This document shows, in pieces, positions 35,022 through 46,720 of a stretch of 64,000 bases of DNA. A program made the translations under genes and the position numbers. The notes beneath the pieces are model-generated. The model had not been told where the DNA came from. It searched no databases and saw only the letters and a list, made by a program, of their open reading frames with translations. Source of the stretch: Podarcis raffonei (taxonomy: Eukaryota; Chordata; Lepidosauria; Squamata; Lacertidae); assembly GCF_027172205.1 (NCBI RefSeq), contig NC_070614.1, positions 45,952,501 through 46,016,500 of the forward strand, read 5' to 3'. The stretch's first letter is position 1. Every line of letters starts with the position of its first letter.

Positions 35022-35023
35022 TA

Positions 35024-36990
35024 CATTCAGGATTGGCACTGTCCGTAAGAAATCCAGTTGCAGCAGACTTAACTTAAACTTACAGTAACTTATAATAAGA
35101 CTGAAACCTTAACACTAAGTAAGCATACTATATACAGAACACCATACCAGAAGGAAAGAGAGATAGAAAGGTGAAACCCGGGCTCCTTCTGGCCTTATTA
35201 TTATAGTCAGCATGACCTTGACAGAAAGAAATAACAGAACCATTTTAAGCCAGCCGTACTCAGCTTCTCTGAAGGAATAACCCAAACATCAGGAACCAAC
35301 ATTTCTTCTTCTCCTCCCCCTCTTTATTTTTTCTTCTTTCTTCTTTTCTTCGTTTCTTCTCTTTTGTTCCTTTTTTCATATATATGTGCTTATTTGAAAT
35401 ATATATGTATGTATGTATTTATAACATTTTGCTTATATTTTGTAACAATTATGTTAAACAAACAAAAAAATAGAAAATGCAAAAAAGCCCCACCACTTTA
35501 TTTTTCTGTTATTAAACCTGTTCTCATTCTAAAATGTTATTTGTTGTATTTTATGGCCAAATGTAAAGACCAGGTGTCTGATGAAATTAGAAGTCCTTTG
35601 GAGAGATAAAATACTGCCTGGAAACAAATACAACATTCCTTACATTGAAAACTCTCATTTCTCACTAGTAGCTATTATTCTGCACGAATGATGCAAGCAC
35701 CAGTAATTGCTCATTAAACTTGGTGTGTAGATCCTTTAGGGTACTTTTCCTTGGAGTCACCCAACTGATGTCAAAATATGCTTGGGGAGAATTCTCGTCT
35801 CCCATGATGAATAAGAACCAGAGATATGGTGAGAAGAGGGTTCATAATTCCCCCAGCTGGTGTACTCAAACCGACCTTGAAATGTGGCTGAGGAAGACAT
35901 TTGTTTTGTCCTTGTACACTCTAGAGCTTCTCGTTCAAGCGTCTTGCAACTTCTGAAGAAGATGCAAACACTGGCCCCTTCTCAAGGCAGCTAAGGAAGC
36001 TGCATGGGTCATTGACTTGGATCACCCCTCTCTAAAAATACAGGGAGATCTATTTGTCAGAGTATTTGCAAGATGCAGGAATATTGTGCACCTGAATACA
36101 ACTAATCTGACATTCAGTTTTACCAACAGTTCAAATCCTTCCAACTGGAAATTTCCATAGTTGAGGGACTCATGTTCATGTAGATCACGTATTGACTTTG
36201 ATGCAAGAGCCATTGTCTGGAGACATCCTAGAGCTCTTATAAAGACAGGGAGATACAACTATGTTCTGCATTTGAAGGCTGATGCAACTGATTTTTGCCG
36301 GCTTATTTGTGGTTCAGGTAAGTTCAAATACTGCCGATTGAAAAGGTCCATAGTTAAGAATCGATGTTCTCATAGCTCAGTATGACTTCAAGAGGGCTAT
36401 CTCCTCAACCCAGATATTTCAGGGTGAGAACACACCTGATCTGCATATTGCTCCTAATTTGATTAGGGAGACTATGCTGTGGGAAGTGGCTGCGGGAAGT
36501 GGCTGTTGGAAGAACAGAGAAGCAAACCTGCCTAGTTTCAGCTTCCTGAAATAAATAGTGAAGGAAAACACAGCTATCCATCAAAATTGGCAATTCTCTG
36601 TATTTCACAATGCTGCTCTCTAACCAAATGCTGTGTACAAAAATGCACATATTAGGTGGAAGAGTGCATAGAAATACATATATTAGTGAAATCAATATAC
36701 AGAATGCATTGTGTTAGGCAAAATTATTTGCCAAAATGTGTCTATTAGCCAAAATTGCATGTAGAATTCTGACTATATTTGGAGAAATGCTGGTGAATTT
36801 CCATTAGGATTTTTTAAAAAATGTAAATTGATGTGGAAATGTGGCAAACTAATTGGAAAAAATGAAATGGAGATAAATCAAAATGGACTGATTAGTTTCT
36901 CCTCCTCCTCCTCCTCTTTCCCTCCTCAAAATTCTCATTTTCTTCCCACATTCAGGTGTGTTCCATTAACAACCACAACAATCAATTGAA
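35024..36990. other. Between OR-1 and OR-2, nothing recognised
   Basis: About 2 kb, mostly AT-rich, with T-rich low complexity at 35290..35400. No gene, RNA or clear mobile element was recognised. Confidence 0.45.
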
Positions 36991-36995
36991 GGTAG

Positions 36996-37922
36996 ATGGA
37001 GAAAGACAACTTCACTCTTGTGATTAAATTCACTCTCCTGGGTTTCTCTGAAGTCCAGGGTCTTCAGATCTTTTTCACTCTCTTTCTTGCCATTTACCTC
37101 TTGACGTTGCTCGGGAATGCCGTCATACTCTTCACAATCCGCCTCAGTCCTCAGCTCCACTCCCCTATGTACTACTTCCTCTCTGAACTGTCCCTCCTAG
37201 ATGTGTGTTACTCCACTACCACCGTTCCGAAGATGATGGCTGGCTTCATCAATGGCTCTCAAAGCATCTCTTACCAGAGCTGTGTGGCTCAGCTTTACTT
37301 CTTCCACTTCTGTGGGGGCACAGAGGGCTTTCTCCTCACTGTCATGGCCTTTGATCGTTATGTGGCCATATGCAACCCCCTTCGCTACTCTTCCATTATG
37401 AGCAAGATGGTTTGTGCCCAGTTCATGGCTGGAACGTGCCTCGTTGGAACCATCCATTCCACTATTCAGACCGTCCTCACTTTCCGTCTCCCTTACTGTG
37501 GCCCTTATGAGCTTGAGCACTACTTCTGTGATGTCCCACCTTTGCTCAAAGTGGCCTGTGCTGACACATCGATAAACAAAGTTGTCATCATGATCAATGT
37601 TGGCGTGGTTGCCCTCTGTTGCTTCATCTTGATCGCGGGCTCCTATGCACATATTGTTGCCACCATACTGAAGATGCGCTCGGAAGAAGGAAAGAGAAAA
37701 GCTTTCTCCACCTGCACAGCCCACCTCATCGTGGTCTTGACTCTCTACGTCCCTTGTGTCCTCATATACTTGCAGCCAGCCACAACCAACTCGGTTCAGA
37801 AGGTGATGTCCATTTTCTACACAGCTATCACCCCTGCACTAAATCCCATCATCTATTCCTTGAGAAGTGAAGAAATCAAAAGGGCAATGAAGAAACTTGT
37901 ATTTAGGAAGGTATCTTCCTGA
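36996..37922 (+). CDS. Olfactory receptor OR-2, class II, intact
   Basis: A 308-residue odorant receptor GPCR. Seen: NFT glycosylation site at residue 5, GN in helix 1, LHSPMYYFL, Cys96, MAFDRYVAIC (117-126, Phe in place of the usual Tyr), FCDVPPLLKVAC, KAFSTCTAHL (235-244), PALNPIIY. It differs from the family habit at TEGFLL, where its neighbours have TECFLL. It shares much with OR-1 (TFRLPYCGPY, TILKMRSEEGKRKAFSTC), so the two are probably tandem duplicates, older than the OR-4/OR-5 pair. The start codon follows an AG directly (GGTAG|ATG), so an acceptor may lie there. No stops; the antisense frame is a shadow. Confidence 0.95.
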   Translation: MEKDNFTLVIKFTLLGFSEVQGLQIFFTLFLAIYLLTLLGNAVILFTIRLSPQLHSPMYYFLSELSLLDVCYSTTTVPKMMAGFINGSQSISYQSCVAQLYFFHFCGGTEGFLLTVMAFDRYVAICNPLRYSSIMSKMVCAQFMAGTCLVGTIHSTIQTVLTFRLPYCGPYELEHYFCDVPPLLKVACADTSINKVVIMINVGVVALCCFILIAGSYAHIVATILKMRSEEGKRKAFSTCTAHLIVVLTLYVPCVLIYLQPATTNSVQKVMSIFYTAITPALNPIIYSLRSEEIKRAMKKLVFRKVSS

Positions 37923-38011
37923 ATGAAAGGGAAGGAATGAAGGAGAGAGCGAGCTTGGCAAGTGGTGAGTTCAAGTAAACTGGTCACAATGTAGCCACCA
38001 ATTGCTGTATC

Positions 38012-38014
<3 letters not shown>

Positions 38015-38053
<39 letters not shown>

Positions 38054-38054
38054 T
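38015..38054. repeat. (ATC)n microsatellite at a LINE 3' end
   Basis: About 13 ATC units forming the 3' tail of the L2-like LINE that follows in reverse orientation. Confidence 0.9.
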
Positions 38055-38510
38055 TATTATTTGTACCCCACCCATCTGGCTGGGTTTCCCCAGCCACTCG
38101 GAGCGGCTTCCAACAAAGATGAAAGATACACTAAAATGTCACATATTAAAAACTTCCCTGAACAGGGCTGCCTTCAGATGTCTTCTGAATGTCAGGTAGA
38201 TGTTTATCGCTTTGACATCTGATGGGAGGGCGTTCCACAGGGCGGGCGCCACTACCGAGAAGGCCCTCTGCCTGGTTCCCTGTAACTTGGCCTCTCGCAG
38301 TGAGGGAACCGCCAGAAGGCCCTCGGAGCTGGACCTCAGTGTCCGGGCAGAACGATGGGGGAGGAGACGCTCCTTCAGATATACTGGACTGAGGCCGTTT
38401 AGGGCTTTAAAGGTCAGCACCAACACTTTGAATTGTGCTCGGAAACGTACTGGGAGCCAATGTAGGTCTTTCAAGACCGGTGTTATATGGTCTTCTCCAA
38501 TCCTATTCTA
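38055..38510 (-). mobile_element. L2-like LINE 3' fragment
   Basis: The minus strand at 38474..38139 encodes a typical non-LTR C-terminus (LHWLPVRFRAQFKVLVLTFK, ALNGLSPVYLKERLLPH, PALWNALPSDVKA) followed by a short 3' UTR (GGGAAACCCAGCC) and a trinucleotide tail. Related copies: 41341..41676 and 61767..62081. The L2/CR1 group is likely; the exact clade is uncertain. Confidence 0.8.
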
Positions 38511-38690
38511 AAACCATCTTTGTTGGTGGCTCTCACCATGTCCTGTGGTAGCAAATTTCGCAGTCTAATGGAGTGTATGGGATGATGAATATCCTTTTTC
38601 CATCTTGAATCTCTTTGCTTTCAGCTTTGTTCCATGGCCCTGGTTCTAGTACTATGAAAGGGGGAGCAAACTGTTTCTGTCTGGTTCAGT
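38511..38690 (+). mobile_element. CR1/L2-type LINE 3' fragment
   Basis: The tract ATCTTTGTTGGTGGC through GGTTCTAGTACTATG continues the kind of LINE 3' end seen at 39985..40270. Tentative. Confidence 0.45.
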
Positions 38691-39274
38691 CATAATCTCT
38701 TGACCTGAGCTACTTCATGGGTTGCTGTGAGAATAACAGTGGTGGGATGTTTCATCCCCTCCACCCACCCATCCACCGTTTTTTGTTTCTTTGAAACTGA
38801 ATCTTCCACCTGCCTCTTTCTACACATCCCTGCTTGAACACTGAGGTCTTCAGGGGAGTTACGGTCATTTGTCTCCCATAATTTGGCGGCACAGCTCATA
38901 TTCATGCATTCAATATGGTGGGTTCAATTTTGTGGAACTGAGATGAGACAGGGCCACTCCCTGATGGAACTTCTGGAGACTAGTCGGTAACTTTTTATTT
39001 CAGTAAGAATTTAAGGACATTTCCGATTGTATAGCTGGCTTGTAACGGAGTTTGTCTCTATTGTATTTGTTCGGCTTATTGTACACTGCTTAGAGACAAT
39101 TGCAGTTAAGTGGTATAAATAATAAATAAATAACCTGATTAATCCAATTCTGCATTAAGACATCTAATTGTATCTTGGCTGGCCCTGGCACAGTATCATA
39201 TGTGCTAAAAATCCTGCTCTGCTCTACTCACCACCTATCATCTTGCTGCAGTTTATGGGTCTGTTTATAGATTA
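38691..39274. other. No gene recognised
   Basis: Unique-looking sequence with an AATAAATAAATAA tract at 39119..39132, perhaps a LINE tail. Confidence 0.4.
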
Positions 39275-39516
39275 CAGTGGTACCTCGGGTTAAGAACTTA
39301 ATTCGTTCTGGAGGTCTGTTCTTAACCTGAAACTGTTCTTAACTTGAAGCACAACTTTAGATAATGGGGTCTCCTGCTGCCACTGTGGCACCACTGCACG
39401 ATTTCTGTTCTCATCCCGAAGCAAAGTTCTTAACCCGAGGTACTATTTCTGGGTTAGCAGAGTCTGTAACCTGAAGCGTATGTAACCTGAAGCGTATGTA
39501 ACCTGAGGTACCACTG
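39275..39516. mobile_element. Tigger-like MITE, subfamily 1
   Basis: A complete palindromic element of 242 bases, CAGTGGTACCTCGGG to GAGGTACCACTG, with TA on both sides. It is in the opposite orientation to the copy at 43767. Confidence 0.9.
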
Positions 39517-39684
39517 TATTGTATGACTTTTATTGTAATGTACCATTCTTTTTTATTTTGTGTCATGCTTTATGCTCTCGAATTCTGCAAGTTGCTTGGA
39601 GCTGCCTTATGTGGGTAGCAACTAATAAACTGAAATAATAATAACAATGGTAATGTTGTAAACTGCTGTTATTTTTTATATATA

Positions 39685-39703
39685 CAGATAGATAGATGAT
39701 GAT

Positions 39704-39743
<40 letters not shown>

Positions 39744-39769
39744 TAGATAGATGATAGATAGATAGATAA
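39685..39769. repeat. (GATA)n microsatellite
   Basis: About 20 GATA units with a few GAT interruptions. GATA runs are common in reptile genomes. Confidence 0.92.
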
Positions 39770-39984
39770 CAACAACTTCTTGTGGTTGTTGCTATGGGAA
39801 AACTATTAGGAGTCAGGAACTCTTGCCAATCTACCAGAAGATCTTCCTTTGCCTTCTGCTCACCCCTGTTTATGGATTGTAAGCCTGTGGGCCATAATTA
39901 TATTGTTTATTATTGACTTTATGTAAGCCACTAGACCTTTTCAACCGAATAAAGGGGCAAAAGTGCAGTAGGTCTACATGTAGT

Positions 39985-40285
39985 TTGGTGGGTAAGAACA
40001 TAAAAGCCTGCTGGATCAGGTTCATGGCCCATCTAGTCCAGCATCCTGTTCTCACTGCTACTAACCAGACATTCAGAGGAAATCGGCAAATGGGACCCAA
40101 GCACACAAGCACTCTGTCCCCTGCTGCAGTGTCTGGCAACTGGTATTCAAAAGCACGACTGCCTCTGACTATGGAGGAAGAGCATAGCTATGATGGCTAG
40201 TAGATCATAGATAGTCTTATATGCTGTAAATTTGTCTAATCCTCTCAAAGCCTTCCAAATTGTTGGCCATCACTGCCTCTGGTGG
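39985..40285 (+). mobile_element. CR1/L2-type LINE 3' fragment
   Basis: Contains the dispersed-repeat words CCATCTAGTCCAGCATCCTG and GTTGGCCATCACTGCCTC. Similar tracts lie at 49980..50215 and 52010..52140. No coding part. Confidence 0.6.
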
Positions 40286-40498
40286 CAGCACTTTATTTTT
40301 TTAAAAAAATACATTTTAATGATTTTTTTTCATTGATAACACTCCAATTTGGACCACATTATTACAATATCAAATCATGCCAAATCATAATACAATTTAT
40401 AAAGCCAATTATACATTCCAAATTAAACAAATTGGGTGACTTCCCTTGTTCTGATCATGGCAGCACTTTAATTGCATGGTGTGTGAAGAATCACTTTA

Positions 40499-40725
40499 CA
40501 GTCGTACCTTGGTTCTCAAACATAATCCATTCCGGAAGTTCGATCGACTTCTGAAAATGTACGAAAACCAAGGCACGGCTTCCTGCACTCAATTTGAAGC
40601 TGAGGAAGCCGTGTCAGATGTTCAGCTTCCAAAAAACATTCTCAAACTGGAACACTTACTTCTGGGTTTGCGGCATTCAGGAGCCAAGACGTATGAGTAC
40701 CAAGGCATTTGAGAACTAAGGTACT
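40499..40725. mobile_element. Tigger-like MITE, subfamily 3
   Basis: Begins CAGTCGTACCTTGGTTCTC after a TA and ends in the matching inverted sequence (GAGAACTAAGGTA). It differs internally from the other MITEs here. The right terminus is eroded. Confidence 0.7.
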
Positions 40726-41340
40726 AAGGTTGATGGATCTCAACCAAAACTCTTGCTACCAACAAGAAAACTGCTTTGTCATTCTCCTTATAAGGAAGAA
40801 CTTAGCCAATCACCACCTGTTGCTAGGCTTCTTTATCTCCAAGCAGACTTTCTCACATACTCCGTTTAACTTGGCCTGTTGCCAACCCACTAACTGTTCA
40901 CTCCAAAAGCTGCTAGAAAACCAAAGTCTCAACAATGACTGCATTTCCTTTGTCCTGTATCTTCCAACATTCAGTTTCATTAGATGCCCATGATTTCTAG
41001 TGTTATGACAGAGGGAGAAAAACCATCTGTGTAGGTGAGACATGTCTTGTCATGGAGAGAACCTTTTTTGCCCTGGAGGCCTCTTGCGCCAATGCAGGAG
41101 GAATCTGTTGAATTGGACTCTCATATGCTGGTGGGAATGTAAAACTGATAGCTATTTGAGGATTTCCCTACTTCAAATCCATTACATCATTAGTTTGTGG
41201 AGTGAATGCTGCCAGTTCTCTACTGTCAGGGCTTGGGAAGTCTATTCCTCCCCTTGTGACAGCAAGAGGTAAAGATAACAAGGCAGAGTCCACTAATCCA
41301 GAATGCGGCAGCTAGACTGGTGATTGGGAGCGGCCACCGA
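40726..41340. other. No gene recognised; LINE-like remnant inside
   Basis: The part 40890..41050 resembles the end of the CR1/L2-type repeat seen at 38511. The rest is unassigned. Confidence 0.35.
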
Positions 41341-41633
41341 GACCATATAACACCGGTCCTGAAAGACCTACATTGAATTGTGCTCAGAAATGTACTGGGA
41401 GCCAATGTAGGTCTTTCAGGACCAGTGTTATATGTTGGTGTTGACCTTTAAAGCCCTAAACGGCCTTAGCCCAGTATACCTGAAGGAGCGTCTCCACCCC
41501 CATTGTTCTGCCCGGACACTGAGGTCCAGGGCCGATGGCCTTTTGGCAGTTCCCTCACTGTGTATTTTTAATTTTTGTTGGAAGCCACCCAGAGTGTCTG
41601 GGGAGGCCCAGCCAGATGGGCGGGGTACAAATA

Positions 41634-41676
<43 letters not shown>
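41341..41676 (+). mobile_element. L2-like LINE 3' end with internal foldback
   Basis: Plus-strand copy of the LINE at 38055 (LVLTFKALNGLSPVYLKERL encoded at 41438..41497), ending GGGGTACAAAT plus an (ATT)n tail. Its 5' part is rearranged: 41344..41375 is repeated in inverted form at 41403..41434. Confidence 0.75.
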
Positions 41677-41814
41677 TCATTCATAATAGCGAGAGACAAA
41701 AGGACGCAAGCCGTAACAATGGCATTGCTCCAACTCATCCCTTCCTCCCTCCTTCCTAGCAACAGCATTTTCCTTTACAGTGGCTTATCCTAACACTTCC
41801 CAACTCATCATTCT

Positions 41815-41960
41815 CATCATCCTCATCCTCATCCTCATCATCACTTTTAATTTGTATACCGCCTTTCTATCTTGCAATACTCAAGGCGGTTTACAAGCAG
41901 AAGAAACAAAGAATGTACACCTTATAACAATCTAATGCAATACAAAAATGTGATAATAAA
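41815..41960 (-). mobile_element. LINE 3' end fragment
   Basis: Begins with TCATCC/TCATCA units, then TTGTATACCGCCTTTC and CTCAAGGCGGTTTACAA, a reversed LINE 3' terminus. A related tract is at 48440..48500. Confidence 0.5.
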
Positions 41961-42031
41961 ACATAGCTTTAAAATAAGCAATCTACATCAAATAAAGTAA
42001 CATTCAACAATAATTAGAATAGTATAGAATA

Positions 42032-43186
42032 CAGTGGTACCTCGGGTTACATACGCTTCAGGTTACATATGCTTCAGGTTACAGACTCCGCTAACCCAGA
42101 AATATTACCTTGGGTTAAGAACTTTGTTTTTTTTATATATATAAAATGTTTATTAAGGTTTTAGAAAACATATATCACATATAACAAAACAAAAATATCA
42201 ACAACAAACAAAAAATACACACTTAACAAGAAAAAGAAAAGAAAAAAAGAAAGGAAGATTCCACTTTTTAAATTTCAAAAATCCATATCCCTCTTTCCTG
42301 ACCTCCTCACACCCCCCTTTTTTGTATTCCTCTTTATTCCGTCAAATTCAGCAAATTCTAGCCCTTTTTCCAAACTCGTTTATAATTATAATTATATATT
42401 TCCAGTTATTATGTCTCTAATTTCCCTTATCTTGAACCTTTACACCACCTTATATATTTTGACATAATAATTATTCTAGTCATACCCCTCCATTTTCTTA
42501 AAATTCTTCTTTTCATAACTCTTTTAACCATATCCCAAATGCCATGTTACCTTCAAATCCCACATCATTTTAACACTCAAATATTTTACAATATTGTTGT
42601 AGATAGTTCTTAAACTTTTTCCAATCCTCTTCCATCAATTCTTCTCCCTGGTCACGGATTCTGCCAGTCATTTCTGCCATCTCCATATAGTCAATCACTT
42701 GCATCTGCCAGTCTTCCACGGTGGGTAGATCTTGTGTCTTCCAAAACTTGGCAAGAAGTATTCTTGCTGCTGTTGTTGCGTACATAAAAAAAGTTCTATC
42801 TTTCTTTGGCACCAATTGGCCGACTATGCCCAAGAGGAAGGCCTCTGGTTTCTTAGGAAAGGTAAATTTAAATACCTTCTTCAGTTCATTGTAGATCATT
42901 TCCCAGTAAGCCTTAACCCTTGGGCACGTCCACCAAAGATGAAAGAATGTCCCCTCAGCTTCTTTACATTTCCAACACTTGTTGTCAGGCAGGTGATAAA
43001 TTTTTGCAAGCTTAACTGGGGTCATGTACCACCTCGGGTTAAGAACTTTGCTTCAGGATGAGAACAGAAATCGCGCGGCAGCAGCAGGAGGCCCCATTAG
43101 CTAAAGTGGTGCTTCAGGTTAAGAACAGTTTCAGGTTAAGTACGGACCTCCGGAACAAATTAAGTACTTAACCCGAGGTACCACTG
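42032..43186. mobile_element. Tigger-like MITE, subfamily 1, split by an L1
   Basis: Left part 42032..42126 and right part 43036..43186 form one palindromic MITE (CAGTGGTACC to GGTACCACTG) with TA flanks. An L1 lies between them. Confidence 0.9.
42127..43035 (-). mobile_element. L1 LINE, 5'-truncated, nested in a MITE
   Basis: The minus strand at 43025..42570 encodes the ORF2 C-terminus ([20 protein letters not shown] to LQQYCKIFEC), without a break over 151 codons. The A-rich 3' end lies at 42127..42250. It is bounded by a 15-base direct repeat GGGTTAAGAACTTTG (42112..42126 and 43036..43050). Same family as the L1 at 13245..14281 but less decayed, so younger. Confidence 0.93.
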
Positions 43187-43317
43187 TAATAATATCAGCA
43201 TATAAAAATTAAACAGAAACCCACTCTTAACAATTACAATAAATAATTTTGAAACTGCAATCAATAAAACAACGGCAAGCCACAGTACATAAAATAATAC
43301 AATACAAATTGAGAAAC

Positions 43318-43540
43318 AGAGACTGGAGGGTGGGGCAAGGCAGGTGAAAGAAGGCCTTGCCTGGTGGAGTCTCTCCCCTCTTCTGTTCGTCTATCTCTGA
43401 GCTGTGACATTCCTCAAACCCCTGCTGTAAATCAAGGCTGCATTCCTCTTCTCCTGCAGCATCAGGAGAATGGGTGTGTGTGTGTGTGTGATCTCCACCA
43501 TTCCTCCTCCATCTCGTCCTCTTGAGTCCAATCCCTGACA
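43318..43540 (-). mobile_element. LTR fragment (fossil)
   Basis: Reverse-orientation piece whose terminus (TGTCAGGGATTGG on the minus strand) resembles the start of the LTR at 54928. It includes a (GT)n run at 43473..43490. Likely Gypsy-type; partial and old. Confidence 0.4.
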
Positions 43541-43766
43541 TCTACTGAATGATGTAACTGACCGTGTATTTTAAATGAGTCTTATGTTATTTATGAACCT
43601 CATTTTTTGTATTTGTTTTAATCATTGATGCAATCCCTGGATTTGGTTGGAGAAAAGGTGATACATAAATGCAATATATAATGTAACAGTAATAATATAC
43701 CACCACCTCCTCCTTTTCAATACCTCTCATTATAGTTTGCCAACATGAGATATCATTATAGATTTA

Positions 43767-44000
43767 CAGTGGTACCTCGGGTTACATACACTTCAGGTTA
43801 CAGACGCTTTGGGTTACAGACTCCGCTAACCCAGAAATCGTACGTTGGGTTAAGAACTTTGCTTCAGGATGAGAACAGAAATTGCGTGGTGGCGGCAGCG
43901 GGAGACCCCATTAGCTAAAGTGGTACCTCAGGTTAAGAACAGTTTCAGGTTAAGAACGGACCTCCGGAACGAATTAAGTTCTTAACCAGAGGTACCACTG
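43767..44000. mobile_element. Tigger-like MITE, subfamily 1
   Basis: Complete 234-base copy from CAGTGGTACCTCGGG to GAGGTACCACTG, with TA on both sides. Confidence 0.9.
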
Positions 44001-45866
44001 TATTTTGAAAACAAATGAAATCCCCACCCACTAGTTGGCTGAGTTCCTGAGGGAAAGAGATTAATGTTATGGGAACTGGTGGTGATGAAGCCTGATGACA
44101 TAAATTGCCATGTTGCTACCATCTAGGACTAGGTGAATCCCAGAACCATTGGTGAAATACCCAAGACAAAGGGAGGGTTATTGTTATGCTCACAGCATGC
44201 ATTCTGGAGTGATTTTGGATTAGAGATTATTTTACTGTAACAGGAAAATATTTTTGTCTTCTATGGTTTCAGGTTAAAGAGATACACAGGTTGCTCATAT
44301 GCCGCAGTCAAAAAGAGTACAATCTGTGTACCTGCATACCCAAGTAGTTGAGCTATACGCTCATACAGCTATTCACATATAATGTTCAATGAGTGTACAG
44401 TGTGTACATGTGTACACAACAGCAGAATTGTACAGATCAACAAGTGTATACTCTTTCACATAGAAACTTGTACATGTCTACCTCTGTTCAGTGTAACATG
44501 TGAACAAGCCTAAGTTGAGAAAGGATTGGAGTTCTTTTCTCACCTTGGCATCGACTTTATGTTTAAGAGTGGTGACTGTCTTGAAATGCAGAGAAGGAAG
44601 ACTAAGGAAACACTGAAAAGGACTGCGGCATAAAATAAAGAGAGCTTCAATTTCAGCAGGCTACAGAACATCTGACATTACATCAAGCAGAAAGGTAAGA
44701 TTTCGTGATGGGATGAGTTCAACATAGTTAAGCATTATGAGACATAAACTAGCACCAGGACCAGCCCTGCTATCAGGTGGAGTGGACAGTCATCTCAAGC
44801 AGCTGTTTAAGGTGCCATTTGCTGTTTATCCTGAATGTCTGAATGCCAGTCCTGCTAGTTTTCTCCAGTTCTGCATGCTCTTCTCTCCTTTGCCACTGTG
44901 AGGAGAAGTTTTGATTAACCGCAGTTTGCTGTGCCATCAAAACCTGGGCAAACTGTAGTTACTCTTATCTATCAATAGAAACAAGCCAATGACAAACCAC
45001 AGCTGATGCAAATTTAATAAATAATAATTTATTAATTAAATTTAAATAACAACAAAAGCATCAATTAATAACCAACTAGGTTTTTCCTAACTATCATTAA
45101 CCACAGTTAAGGAGTTTGGATGGCACAGGAATGTAAGGCACACTAAACATTGGTTACTCTAAATCAGAACCTGAAAGAACCTGAAGCATCTTATCTTCTC
45201 CTTATGCCTATACCAGAGGAGAGAAAGGGAAGATGTGTGTACATTCTTGAAACACCATACCACAATTTGGTGTTGTCTCTGAAAACTGTCAATATCTAGA
45301 ACTATTGAGCTTCAGAACCTAGGAAACGCCATTCTGCTGAGATAGACTATCATCCTTTCTTGCCTAGCACTGTCTATGATGAAGACTAGCGTCAGCTCCC
45401 CAAAGTCTCAGGCCAGTATTGATTTCCCCCATCTCTGTTTCCTGAGATTATTTCTGCAGGTGAAGATTTCAGGGTCTGAACCAAGGGATATATTCTGTTT
45501 CTGAGTGAATATTAATTCACCTTCCATCTTTAAGAAAGAGATGGAACCAAAATGGACACATTCCAAATTCAAATTGTTTTGCAAATTCTGGATATGAGAA
45601 TACTTGTTTCAGAATTGCCTCCCAGACTGAATTTCAGCATTGCTTGTAAGATTGGTGTGCCAAGCCAATTTGTACCGCAAGCCAGTGTCATTTTTGTTTC
45701 TTAGGATCATACAGAGCTGTTATGTTCTGTGTCAGACCTGGGTGGCTCTCTGGGGTTTTAGGCAGGAGGTCTCTCCCAGACCTACCCAGAGATGCCTGGG
45801 ATTGAAAATGAGACCTGTTTTATGTAATTCCTGGAGAATAGCTGGAGTGAGTAAACAGAGATGATA
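44001..45866. other. Between MITEs, no gene recognised
   Basis: About 1.9 kb upstream of OR-3. Short self-similar words occur (GTGTACA repeats at 44390..44415; AACCACAG-type words at 44920..45110), suggesting eroded repeats. No coding region was recognised. Confidence 0.4.
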
Positions 45867-46108
45867 CAGTGGTACCTCGGGTTACATACGCTTCAGGTTA
45901 CATACGCTTCAGGTTACAGACTCCGCTAACCCAGAAATAGTACCTTGGGTTAAGAACTTTGCTTCAGGATGAGAACAGAAATCATGCTCCAACGGCGCGG
46001 CGGCAGCAGGAGGCTCCATTAGCTAAAGTGGTGCTTCAGGTTAAGAACAGTTTCAGGTTAAGAACGAACCTCCGGAACAAATTAAGTACTTAACCCGAGG
46101 TACCCCTG
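45867..46108. mobile_element. Tigger-like MITE, subfamily 1
   Basis: Complete copy, CAGTGGTACCTCGGG to GAGGTACCCCTG (one change in the last terminus), TA on both sides. Confidence 0.9.
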
Positions 46109-46295
46109 TATTAAGTTTCAGAGACAACTTCTGCTTTCAGTTGTAGCCAAGGTCTTCTGAAATTGGAGTTACAAAAAAATTAACTTGTGTTTTGGCTACT
46201 ATACAAAGCTATAATACAAAAACCTGCTAGTGAAAAATGAAATCCTTACAAAAAAACAAAGCAAAACAACCTACTCTTACAGCTCAAACAACTTT

Positions 46296-46342
46296 ATTTG
46301 GCAATCAGTACTATGATCTATTTGGCAATCAGTACTATGAAT
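46296..46342. repeat. 24-base tandem duplication beside a SINE
   Basis: TATTTGGCAATCAGTACTAT and its surroundings occur twice in tandem just before the SINE; a shorter ACTATGA recurs after the SINE tail and may be its target duplication. Confidence 0.7.
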
Positions 46343-46346
46343 GCAG

Positions 46347-46720
46347 GTGGCGCTGTGGGGGATGCGGGTGGTGCTGTGGTCTAAACCACAGAGCCTAGGG
46401 CTTGCCGATCAGGAGGTAAGCAGTTCGAATCCCTGCAATGAGGGGTGAGCTCCCGTTGCTCGGTCCCTGCTCCTGCCAACCTAGCAGTTTGAAAGCATGT
46501 CAAAGTGCAAGTAGATAAATAGAAACTGCTCCAGTGGGAAGGTAAACAGCATTTCCGTGTGCTGCTCTGGTTCACCAGAAGTGGCTTAGTCATGCTGGCC
46601 ACATGACCTGGAAGCTGTATGCCGGCTCCCTCGGCCAGTAAAGCGAGATGAGCGCCGTAGCCCCAGAGCCGTCCGCGACTGGACCTAATGGTCAGAGGTC
46701 CCTTTACCTTTATCTTTACT
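46347..46720 (+). mobile_element. tRNA-derived squamate SINE with doubled head
   Basis: Forward copy ending in CCTTTACC repeats, with a B box degraded by one base (AGTTCGAATCC). The 5' head (GCGGGTGG.GCTGTGG) is present twice in tandem, at about 46347 and 46363. Confidence 0.85.

Noticed and set aside
37853-38053. Frames made of repeated Met or Ser near 38 kb, and of Ile, Tyr or Leu at 41568..41793 and 61889..62389
   Set aside because: They are translations of trinucleotide microsatellites at LINE tails.
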